Shown here in pieces: positions 33,101 to 39,598 of a stretch of DNA of 64,000 bases; positions within the stretch are counted from its first letter, which is position 1, and every line of letters starts with the position of its first letter. The stretch is taken from positions 27,977 through 91,976 of the IMG/VR virus record IMGVR_UViG_3300029957_000008; one strand, given 5' to 3'. The position numbers and the translations under genes are program-made. The notes under the pieces are model-generated. The model ran no database searches and was not told the origin of the DNA. It worked only from the letters and a program-made list of their open reading frames with translations. The DNA comes from a virus.

Positions 33101-33979
33101 TGGAACGAAATGACTTCCCAGGCGATGTACCACGCTGGAGGTATTGGGCATCTACACCAGAAGGTTCACGCAACAACTTTGGCCAATCAGGGGGGTAAGA
33201 CTGTTCTTGGCAAGGACCCCCACGCAATCGTGGTGCACATGGCGCCTAACGTCCGACCCGTTTCGGAGGCATTGAAGGACGATCAAGATACCAGCTTAGA
33301 CAGCATGGCCAGCAATCCAGAACACCTACAGTCTCTCAAGAAAATCGGGGTTATGGACTGGTTGACATCGAATCCTGATAGGCATGAGGGGAATATTATG
33401 ATTGCTCCCGATGGGTCTCCCTTGGCTATCGATCACGGTCGAGCTTTTTCAAGCGATAGAGTTCACGCTTTTGGTGGTGAGTATGATCGTGATTTGGAGG
33501 CTCAAGGTCGAATTGCTTTGGCCGGACACCTCAATCACCCCGACATGCCTAAGGCGACCAGTCAAATTATGGAAAGTGTTGGGAAGCAAAAGGCTTGGGA
33601 CGAAGCTGTGAACAAAGACCCTCACAAGCAGTTGGATGGGTTTGACAATTTTAGTGGGTATGGTGGTGGAGACTTTTTCTCCGACGCCACCAAAATGGGC
33701 GGATCCCCAGATGAGGAAACCTGGAACTGGTTTGACGCAAACAAAGATAAAATGCATGAGGCTTTTAGGAAGCACGCTAACATGCTCCCCGACCAAGACG
33801 CCCGAAACAAAATGATGGGGTCGTTTAATGTCAGGATGGAACACCTAAAGCAAGTTCGAGAGAATAGCCGAGGTAAGGATCCTAACAAGTTAGATGTTCA
33901 AAACCACTCACCCGTAGCTTATCGGCCTACGGCCCCAAGCATGGTTGAATCTCATCCAACGGAAAGAAGGGTAGCCTAA
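30200..33979 (+). CDS. Nudix hydrolase domain fused to three PI3/4-kinase-like domains
   Basis: 1259 residues. Residues 1-140 are a Nudix domain with a complete GX5EX7REUXEEXGU box at about 38-60. After a helical linker come three tandem kinase-fold repeats. Each has a Lys-containing strand (LMVKPY near 344, YLVKPS near 646, VMVKPQ near 951), a conserved AIYHAAGLGHLHQ or AMYHAGGIGHLHQ helix, a catalytic DRHxxN motif (NHDRHTNN near 446, NKDRHEGN near 745, NPDRHEGN near 1056) and a metal-binding AVDN or AIDH motif. This is the pattern of phosphatidylinositol 3/4-kinase and HipA-like kinases. It starts directly after the previous stop among virion genes, so it may be carried in the particle and act on the host. 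Confidence 0.8.
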   Translation: MDQDTKPKEFSVVIISDGQGKVLFGKRNDNKKWTLAAGGLNPGETPEEGALREMFEETGLRPKKLSFVTTKKTPNNTVHFFSCQCPGEPTTENDPDKECSKLQWVDVRGGVPSNIWNNLHGPKGDENIVRQVYDLKKSEQVWLEDCGFLDLSKSENESEVSTLLRHPNPSERSLALKLNTVTPHDLAVAILDPDPKVWGTAFDHKDATHAHTILSSNTRDAAGNPLWERHNLLLKDPRFNKEHLTLMAHAVRKDSSLSPKDQADRLKVLALNGYSDLKKSSAWAHHLLYAGSTQGQDLADSSAEPVHETLKPLKHEYESALSSEDAIEPHNAGLHDIGQVSHKVVYKVGSNKLMVKPYAEEEQPLSGWSEGASQAIYHAAGLGHLHQRSFVSHHGGGKYNIPATVIHLDAEATPIHKAPLGTVREQNPALDDEARKMSVMDFLTANHDRHTNNLMVQKNGHLLAVDNASAFGSHPYTFPYYTNKGVSVVLGKNHDMLPEGKQAYTRLLADWWPGISTDVKSELNKRVAQIKHPAHSRRIKEAFDQRAAWLDRKSQEAKAGNVSGFDDFAPAPLEKRMEEAEFLGDHPKMKIEGLHENLLDKHPASMNADVEHFEKNVNTSKHNVRPLKEKLKGADMKAVYGHADKKYLVKPSVFNNEELTHLNTPLSAWSELTHQAMYHAGGIGHLHQKVHATVAKNVFPDAHGLVVHMEPGAKEVRELNDKEKTALTNHPDFKKIPFMDFVTFNKDRHEGNLMVKPDGTPLAIDHSLVFGKDADSKFSLENQDLHYEEPGYGFRTPMQTASKPDASTWAWWDANKDKIKESFHKHADLIPHKETRNRLKDSFNYRMDMLEDGATPMGQPIREGLHKTLEGADFLHKQHDQPSLIKPINVAGVHDKLKVSTPDAIKIHRQKFELGLNQHPTVAKPVMSYDPSVKRTLAGEEPKAIYKMGNDHVMVKPQAAPTSRLSAWNEMTSQAMYHAGGIGHLHQKVHATTLANQGGKTVLGKDPHAIVVHMAPNVRPVSEALKDDQDTSLDSMASNPEHLQSLKKIGVMDWLTSNPDRHEGNIMIAPDGSPLAIDHGRAFSSDRVHAFGGEYDRDLEAQGRIALAGHLNHPDMPKATSQIMESVGKQKAWDEAVNKDPHKQLDGFDNFSGYGGGDFFSDATKMGGSPDEETWNWFDANKDKMHEAFRKHANMLPDQDARNKMMGSFNVRMEHLKQVRENSRGKDPNKLDVQNHSPVAYRPTAPSMVESHPTERRVA

Positions 33980-33982
33980 GTG

Positions 33983-34011
33983 TTGACTTTTTGTAACGGT
34001 ATTGATATAGT
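33983..34011 (+). promoter_or_regulatory. Sigma70-type promoter
   Basis: TTGACT (33983-33988), 17 bases, TATAGT (34006-34011), followed by AGGACAAA and the ATG at 34020. The leader is at most two or three bases. Confidence 0.6.
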
Positions 34012-34019
34012 AGGACAAA

Positions 34020-34205
34020 ATGACTATTAAGGTCTATCACGCATCGAATAACTCAACCAAAAGCTACTCCGGGAGCCCTGAACAGGTTCTTGAGCAGTTG
34101 ATGGCTACCTATACGTTCCTCAAGCGCTATCCAACCCATTCCTTGGCTTGCGCGTTGAAGAACCTAGGTCGGCAGCAGAATTACTTCGTTGAGATCGAGG
34201 AATAG
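34020..34205 (+). CDS. Small paralogue of the next protein's N-terminus, 61 aa
   Basis: MTIKVYHASNNSTKSYSG followed by a helix with LKRYPTHSLACALKNLGRQQ. It aligns over its full length with the first 61 residues of the gene at 34205 (MQVTVHNHFNDQKQVYEG...DLDRSQN), so it is a duplicated small domain. It overlaps the next start by one base. Function unknown; it could be an antagonist or partner of the kinase-fold protein. Confidence 0.7.
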   Translation: MTIKVYHASNNSTKSYSGSPEQVLEQLMATYTFLKRYPTHSLACALKNLGRQQNYFVEIEE

Positions 34206-35527
34206 TGCAAGTCACAGTCCACAACCACTTCAACGACCAGAAGCAGGTCTACGAAGGCACCGAACAGGATGTTCGATTTGAAATCTTTAATGATTTCCCG
34301 TATTTACTATCTAAATACGGTTCGGACGCCAATGTAGATCTTCTAGTTAAGGACCTTGATCGTTCCCAGAACCTTTCTGCCGTGATTTCTTCAATCACCC
34401 TAGCAAAAACCGAGGTAGAGCTACCTCAAACTCCTGAAGCTCAGTTCTTCCCCAAGGACCAGTATCTAGAACTGGTAAGGGAAGCCGCAGAGTTCCTGTC
34501 TGGCATTCCATGTGACAAAGAAATGCTACGCAGGACTCTCCAGGAGAACGATGGCGACGAGAAGGTTGCTTGTCTGGTATCTGTAGGTCTGGAGCCCTCT
34601 GAAGCCAACCTAGCGGCCCTAAGGGCCGTAATGAACGTTAGGTTAGCCAAGTCTGAAGAAGAGCCAATTGTCTTTAGTAAAGTTGAGGCTTTTAGTGATT
34701 CTGGCACAGATTTTGCCGAGATGATTAAAAGGGCCGTTACGGCCCAAACTATTAAGGAAATTCAATTCAAGGCCGGCAAGCATTCCAAGGGAACACTCCT
34801 AGCCAAGGACCCAGAGACCTTCACGCAGTTACTATTAAAGCCAGGAGCTGGCAAGCAAAATCCTGCACTTGGAGAAAGCCAAGTTCAAGCGTCCCAGAGC
34901 GTCCGGGAAGCGGCGTTTTACGCCGTAGCGGACGCATGGGGACTGGCCAAAGACCTGCCAGAGTGCAAGCTGCTGTATATTGACGATCAAGAGTATGCGG
35001 CTATGCAGTTTCTACCCCAGAAGTGGGTTAACGGCAACGATCTAAGGCGACAGGATCCCAATGCAGCCAGAAGATACCTGAGCCCCTACTTGATTCAGGG
35101 AGATGTCCATCGTTGGGCTGTATTAGACTATATTTTGGCCAATCCGGACAGGAACGCTGGAAATATCATGTTCCGGGATGGCCATATCAAGCTGATTGAC
35201 CATGGGTCGGCTTTGGCCGGGATCGACTTCAGTCCAGCTATTGACAACCACGCCTTTGTTCCTTACTACCTAAGAGTTTTTGCTTCTGGCGGTTTTGGCA
35301 AGATGGAGCCAGAGCAACGTCTGAAGGCGCTACCTCGACTGAATTCTGAGGGCGAAAAGAAGCTGGCCGAGTGGATTGGTAGGCTCAACAAGGAAGTCGT
35401 ACAAAAGATTCTAATTCCCTACGGGATCGATCCCACTCCTGAATTGGCTAGGTTGGAACTGTTGAAATTTGCGTGCAGTGTCCAGTCGGCCGATTTGGCT
35501 GTGTTAAGTGTGTGGACGATAGGATAG
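34205..35527 (+). CDS. PI3/4-kinase-like fold protein, 440 aa
   Basis: A 61-residue N-terminal domain shared with the preceding small gene, a helical middle, then a kinase-fold domain: TQLLLKPGAGK near 205 (ATP Lys), SQSVREAAFYAVADAWGL (C-helix like), DYILANPDRNAGNIMF near 306 (catalytic loop, Asn for the usual His after DR) and HIKLIDHGSALAG near 326 (metal-binding Asp). Most catalytic residues are present. GTG start with GAGGAAT. It is the fourth kinase domain in this region. Confidence 0.75.
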   Translation: MQVTVHNHFNDQKQVYEGTEQDVRFEIFNDFPYLLSKYGSDANVDLLVKDLDRSQNLSAVISSITLAKTEVELPQTPEAQFFPKDQYLELVREAAEFLSGIPCDKEMLRRTLQENDGDEKVACLVSVGLEPSEANLAALRAVMNVRLAKSEEEPIVFSKVEAFSDSGTDFAEMIKRAVTAQTIKEIQFKAGKHSKGTLLAKDPETFTQLLLKPGAGKQNPALGESQVQASQSVREAAFYAVADAWGLAKDLPECKLLYIDDQEYAAMQFLPQKWVNGNDLRRQDPNAARRYLSPYLIQGDVHRWAVLDYILANPDRNAGNIMFRDGHIKLIDHGSALAGIDFSPAIDNHAFVPYYLRVFASGGFGKMEPEQRLKALPRLNSEGEKKLAEWIGRLNKEVVQKILIPYGIDPTPELARLELLKFACSVQSADLAVLSVWTIG

Positions 35528-35574
35528 CTGCTACAAGTTTTGAATAGTAATCTTAGGTTAGAGGTACAACATCT

Positions 35575-35973
35575 ATGGCACTAGCGAGTTCGGTTCAGTT
35601 TGAACTTAATATGAAGGGTTCTGTCACAGGTCGTGAGTATGTGGGCCTTTTCGAGGCTAAGACCAAGACCTCGGTGATGGACACTCTTGAGGAGAATCGC
35701 GTTTACCGTAGGGTTCTAGGTGAAAACCCCCAGGATGCAGCGGAAGACATTAAGCGGATTGCTGAGGCGTATGCCTATTTACAGATCCGGCTGATTAAGT
35801 TCCCGGACTGGTGGAAGGAAGCTGGTCACGGTTTGGGCCTTGAGGACCTTGAAGTTCTGGCTAAGGTGAACAATACTGCCCGAGAGAAGATCGGCGCAGA
35901 GTACGAAAAGCTCGCTGCAGAGGCCGATGCGGCCAAGAAGGGGCTTAAGGAAGAGGCGGCTAAGTTAGGGTAA
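35575..35973 (+). CDS. Possible tail assembly chaperone, 132 aa
   Basis: Starts MALASSVQFELNMKGSVTGREY, then has a helical body and a Lys/Ala/Glu-rich tail. It is first of a pair directly upstream of the tape-measure gene, the usual place of tail chaperones, though no slippery overlap with the second gene is seen. GAGGT precedes the ATG; a weaker late-motif variant TAATCTTAG lies at 35548-35556. Confidence 0.55.
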   Translation: MALASSVQFELNMKGSVTGREYVGLFEAKTKTSVMDTLEENRVYRRVLGENPQDAAEDIKRIAEAYAYLQIRLIKFPDWWKEAGHGLGLEDLEVLAKVNNTAREKIGAEYEKLAAEADAAKKGLKEEAAKLG

Positions 35974-35977
35974 TCGT

Positions 35978-36589
35978 GTGGCTACAGAGTGGCCCCAAGC
36001 TCTTAGAATCATAGCATTCAAAGAGGCATTATCTAAAAATCCGTCTGCCGATTTTAGCTTGAGAAAGCTATTTCGGTGGTATTCAGTTAAGTACTGTACT
36101 CCTCTACATGTAGTAGAGACGTTGCCACTGTTTGATATCTTGCGCCATCACTATGAGGATACGGCGGTCGCTATGGTCGACTCGGACGATCAAGAGATGC
36201 AGATGAAACTGCAGGAAGAGCTGCTAAACCTCTGTAAGAGCGAATCGGAGTTAGCCCAAGAGAAGATTGAGAAAGACAGGGAAGAAGTGTCTGAAAGAAA
36301 GATGCTTTCGGATATGGAAAAACACAACAAATCCGGCTCGGAAATGGCGAAGGCCAAAAAGCGCCGGGAGTTAGATGCAAAGATCCAAAGGGACCGCAAG
36401 GTAGCCGAACAAGTAGAAAAGCTCCTTGGAAAGGACGCTTTGGGCTCTAAGGTGGATATCGGCGCTACGCCCACGTATCTTCCACCTGAAGACTTTCAGC
36501 CAGAGCCAGAAGACATCAACATGTCGTTTACCGGCCTAGACGAGATTGGAGATATTGATGGGTTGAGCAGTCTCACGGGATTGAAGTAG
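35978..36589 (+). CDS. Possible second tail assembly chaperone, 203 aa
   Basis: GTG start four bases after the previous stop. The N-terminal 90 residues are a folded helical domain (FRWYSVKYCTPLHVVETLPL); residues 100-165 are a highly charged coiled coil; the C-terminus is acidic. Upstream of the tape measure and in the right size range for a tail chaperone, but by position only. Confidence 0.55.
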   Translation: MATEWPQALRIIAFKEALSKNPSADFSLRKLFRWYSVKYCTPLHVVETLPLFDILRHHYEDTAVAMVDSDDQEMQMKLQEELLNLCKSESELAQEKIEKDREEVSERKMLSDMEKHNKSGSEMAKAKKRRELDAKIQRDRKVAEQVEKLLGKDALGSKVDIGATPTYLPPEDFQPEPEDINMSFTGLDEIGDIDGLSSLTGLK

Positions 36590-36590
36590 T

Positions 36591-36665
36591 TGGTTCTCCG
36601 GGTGTGGATCGAACACACTTGAGCCGCTTATAAAGCGGCCATTTTAACCATTAAATTACCGGAGA
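36591..36665 (-). tRNA. tRNA-Ile (anticodon UAU), CCA encoded
   Basis: Minus-strand cloverleaf with a perfect 7-bp acceptor stem (TCTCCGG/CCGGAGA), discriminator A and encoded CCA. The D-stem is ATTT/AAAT with GG in the loop, the anticodon stem is GCCGC/GCGGC with loop TTTATAA (U33 present, anticodon UAU reading AUA), and the T-stem is GTGTG/CACAC with TTCGATC. It is antisense to the surrounding virion genes. Confidence 0.88.
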
Positions 36666-36670
36666 GTATT

Positions 36671-36765
36671 TGGTCGGGATGGAGGATTCGATACCTCAGT
36701 GATGACCATTGCTGAGTCCATCGCCAGCCCCCATGGCTGGTGCATTTAACTTCTGCCACATCCCA
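36671..36765 (-). ncRNA. tRNA-like RNA with long variable arm, degenerate anticodon loop
   Basis: Adjacent to tRNA-Ile on the same strand. The acceptor TGGGATG/CATCCCG (first pair U-G), discriminator A and encoded CCA are good. The D-arm GCA/TGC, anticodon stem CCAGC/GCTGG and a long variable arm (CTCAG/CTGAG) give a tRNA-Ser-like outline. The anticodon loop CATGGGG lacks U33, and the T-arm is GAGG/CCTC with an 8-base loop (TATCGAAT). It may be a decaying tRNA-Ser or a tRNA mimic. Confidence 0.5.
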
Positions 36766-36830
36766 AGACCGAATAGTACCGCATCCTCGTTTTCCTGTCA
36801 ACCAAATTTATTAGTAAGTTCTCCCTCCGA

Positions 36831-36839
36831 CAATCTTTC
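36831..36839 (+). promoter_or_regulatory. Candidate late promoter motif (tape measure)
   Basis: CAATCTTTC, 11 bases before the ATG at 36851. Confidence 0.5.
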
Positions 36840-36850
36840 TAGGGTAGATT

Positions 36851-39598
36851 ATGGCTTCCGAAGACAAAGTAGTCAAGATTAAGATCTCCACCGATGACTC
36901 CTCGGTGTACAAGTTTAAATCCATGATCGAGTCCATGACTGCCAGTGTCCAGAAGCTGGCGTCAACACTGGACAAAGTTACAAGGAGCCTTGAGGGGTTT
37001 AATAAGGCCCAGGGTAAGGGCGGAAAGCCCAATGTAGGGCCTACGACTACACCTGGAGGTAAATCTGGAGGTATTGCCGAGACGATTCTAGGTGGTGGCG
37101 ATGGGTCTGGCGTAAACAACGCTGCAAGGGCTACTGAGAAGGCCCTGCAGTCTACTGGCGAGAACATCAAGCGGTTTGTTGATAAGGCCATCCAAGACAT
37201 CACACGTCTTAACCAAGCCACTAAGGGCGCTGGACAAGGTCCCAGCTATTCTGGCTGGACGTCTTCTACAGGTGCTTATGGTGGTGGAGGTGGGGGTGCA
37301 GGACCAGGGTATTCAGGTTTTGAACGGGAAATTGTTGGGGTTGAGCCGCCTGGAGGCGGATCTAAAAGACATAGGGGTGGTTTTTGGACCGGCAGAAGGT
37401 CTATCTTCAATCCCGGCGAGGTGATGGACGATGAAGCGTCCGCCAGTAAGCTTTGGGGGCCAAGAGGGTTTGCTGGGTATGCTGAGGGTCGTGGTCAGGC
37501 ATTGGGCAGAATGCTTGGTTTGCCTACGGGTGGCCAAAACATGCTTGGCAATGCCGGCAAGGCCATTGGTGGAAGTGTGGGGTTGGTTGGGGGTGTTGCG
37601 TTGGGAGGAGCAGCCCTGTGGAATTACGGAGCTGGAGCCTTTGAGGATGTGCGCCCCGCCCAGATAGCATTTACTCAAAACTCACCGTTCATTAAAAGGC
37701 AGGCCGCTTCTGCTGGTCTAGGACTGTTTCGGGAGCAGTTTGATGCTGCACAGTCCGGAAGTGTTTCAAGAGTGATGGCCTTCAGGAAGGCAATGAGCGA
37801 TCCTGAAGTCATGAAGTCTATCAATAGCACTCAATTAGACAAAGAGCTGTTGATGAATAAATTCAGTCAATCACCTCTAAGTTTAGGATCGGCCTATAAG
37901 AAGGGGAAGGATTGGCTTCAGAATGTTGCTTCTGAAGGCTTCCAGTCGGCGGCCCAAGGACTTTCATTTATGGGTCTGTTTGCACGGGTTCAGAATGCCA
38001 GCCTGACCGAACTTCCTGCAGAGGCAAGGAAGAGCATCCTAGATTTGGGAATGGCTCAGGCTTATGGCGGCTTGACCGAGGATAAGGTCAATAAGCTGAG
38101 ACAAGCTGCTCGATTCGAGGAATTACGCCAAGATCCAAGAACCGCCATGATGGCGGATAGGATTTACGGTGGCGCAGAAGGTCGCCTCAATACGGCCAGG
38201 ATGGCCGGTAGAGGCGTAGGCTTTAATAAAGACGGTGGGTTGAAGTATGAACTTTGGGAGTCTCGACTAAAGAGAGGTGGCTGGTCTCCCGAAAATGAAG
38301 CCGCTGGACACCAGCAATTGTTGCAGATCGGTGCTGGATACAGCAAGGCCGTCGATCCAGTAACGTTGGGCGCTTTAGGTATGGCAGGCTTAACAAGTGC
38401 CGGAAGTATCGCTCAGATGGGCGGTATTCTTGGTGGGTCTGTTGGAGCTGGGAGCCTGAAGTCTGGTCTTTTGGGACAACTTCAAAAAAGTATTGGCTCT
38501 GGCGGGCTAGACGTGGCTGTTGGTAGAGATTTGTTCTCCACTCTGGGAAGCCAAATGATTCAGTCCGGTAGTTGGGGGGCTGGGAACACAGGCGCCTCAG
38601 CTTTGAATATGGCCGCCAGTATGGTCGGTATGGTTGATGCGAATGGTCATTCCACAATAGATGTTGCTCAGCAGCAGCGTATGATGGGTCTGTATTCTCA
38701 AAGCAACGCCACCCTCGGTAGTTTTACGAAGGGTACGGGTGCTCCAATCTACAATGCGATGAGCACCCTGAATGCAATTGCGGCTACGGGTGGCAAATAC
38801 GGCATTGATACAGAAAATCTAAGAGCTATGGATCCCACGCTCCTTTTGGCCATCGCCAATGGAGCCGCCGTTCCCTCTTTTTACGGTGAAGGGATTAATC
38901 AAGAGTCCGCGAAAAAATTCTTAAGGCTTAGCGCCCCGATGGGGTTGTCGACATTCGCTGATAAGAACTTGGTGACGTCTGGTCCAAACAGAGACTTGAT
39001 GAACCGAATTCGGGCGGAAGAGGGTAGAGGCGGAAGCATCGCCTCCATGATTAAGGGTGAGACATCCGGGTGGTCTACCGCCGCTACTAACGTATATACT
39101 ATGAACGTAGCTTCGCGCTACGCCGGAATGATTGCAAGAGGGAATAATATGAGTCCTGAGCAAGCGCTCAGCTCCCTGCTTCCCGTACTGCAGTCAGAGG
39201 GACTTTATACAACACGCCTAAATGGTGGAGGCGTCGGGGTCGCTGGACCGGCCGGGCTGGAGAAGCTCTCTCTTGAAGAGAAAGCAAAGATCCTAAATAA
39301 AGAAGGAAATCACTTTGAGAAGACCGATAGAAAGGGAATTGAAGATGCATTCTCTCAGATGTTGGAATCTCAAGATGCTGACAGGTTGGCCATTAAGGCG
39401 GTGGGGGGATCTGCCGCTGGAGACATTGAGGCTGTATCAAACGGCTTGATTACAGCCATTCAAGCCTACGGTAATTGGTTCAAGGCCCATGGTGGTTCGG
39501 GCTCGGGGGCTCCCATTAAGGCAAGTCCAAAAGGGGGGCAAAAGGGAGGGCGCGAAACCTCTAATGGAATGAAGCGGGTTAACGGTCACTGGGAGTAA
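36851..39598 (+). CDS. Tail tape-measure protein
   Basis: 915 residues. N-terminal coiled-coil segment (MIESMTASVQKLASTLDKVT), a Gly-rich low-complexity region (about 55-160), then a hydrophobic Gly/Ala stretch (about 235-265, IGGSVGLVGGVALGGAALW) typical of tape measures, followed by long helices rich in Gly, Ala, Met and Gln. It is the longest tail gene, before the baseplate genes. At 915 residues it would set a tail of roughly medium length. A TAATG overlap links it to the next gene. Confidence 0.75.
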   Translation: MASEDKVVKIKISTDDSSVYKFKSMIESMTASVQKLASTLDKVTRSLEGFNKAQGKGGKPNVGPTTTPGGKSGGIAETILGGGDGSGVNNAARATEKALQSTGENIKRFVDKAIQDITRLNQATKGAGQGPSYSGWTSSTGAYGGGGGGAGPGYSGFEREIVGVEPPGGGSKRHRGGFWTGRRSIFNPGEVMDDEASASKLWGPRGFAGYAEGRGQALGRMLGLPTGGQNMLGNAGKAIGGSVGLVGGVALGGAALWNYGAGAFEDVRPAQIAFTQNSPFIKRQAASAGLGLFREQFDAAQSGSVSRVMAFRKAMSDPEVMKSINSTQLDKELLMNKFSQSPLSLGSAYKKGKDWLQNVASEGFQSAAQGLSFMGLFARVQNASLTELPAEARKSILDLGMAQAYGGLTEDKVNKLRQAARFEELRQDPRTAMMADRIYGGAEGRLNTARMAGRGVGFNKDGGLKYELWESRLKRGGWSPENEAAGHQQLLQIGAGYSKAVDPVTLGALGMAGLTSAGSIAQMGGILGGSVGAGSLKSGLLGQLQKSIGSGGLDVAVGRDLFSTLGSQMIQSGSWGAGNTGASALNMAASMVGMVDANGHSTIDVAQQQRMMGLYSQSNATLGSFTKGTGAPIYNAMSTLNAIAATGGKYGIDTENLRAMDPTLLLAIANGAAVPSFYGEGINQESAKKFLRLSAPMGLSTFADKNLVTSGPNRDLMNRIRAEEGRGGSIASMIKGETSGWSTAATNVYTMNVASRYAGMIARGNNMSPEQALSSLLPVLQSEGLYTTRLNGGGVGVAGPAGLEKLSLEEKAKILNKEGNHFEKTDRKGIEDAFSQMLESQDADRLAIKAVGGSAAGDIEAVSNGLITAIQAYGNWFKAHGGSGSGAPIKASPKGGQKGGRETSNGMKRVNGHWE

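Noticed and set aside
35575-36589. Programmed -1 frameshift between tail chaperone genes
   Set aside because: The genes are separated by four bases and the second has its own GTG start. I see no slippery heptamer at the junction.
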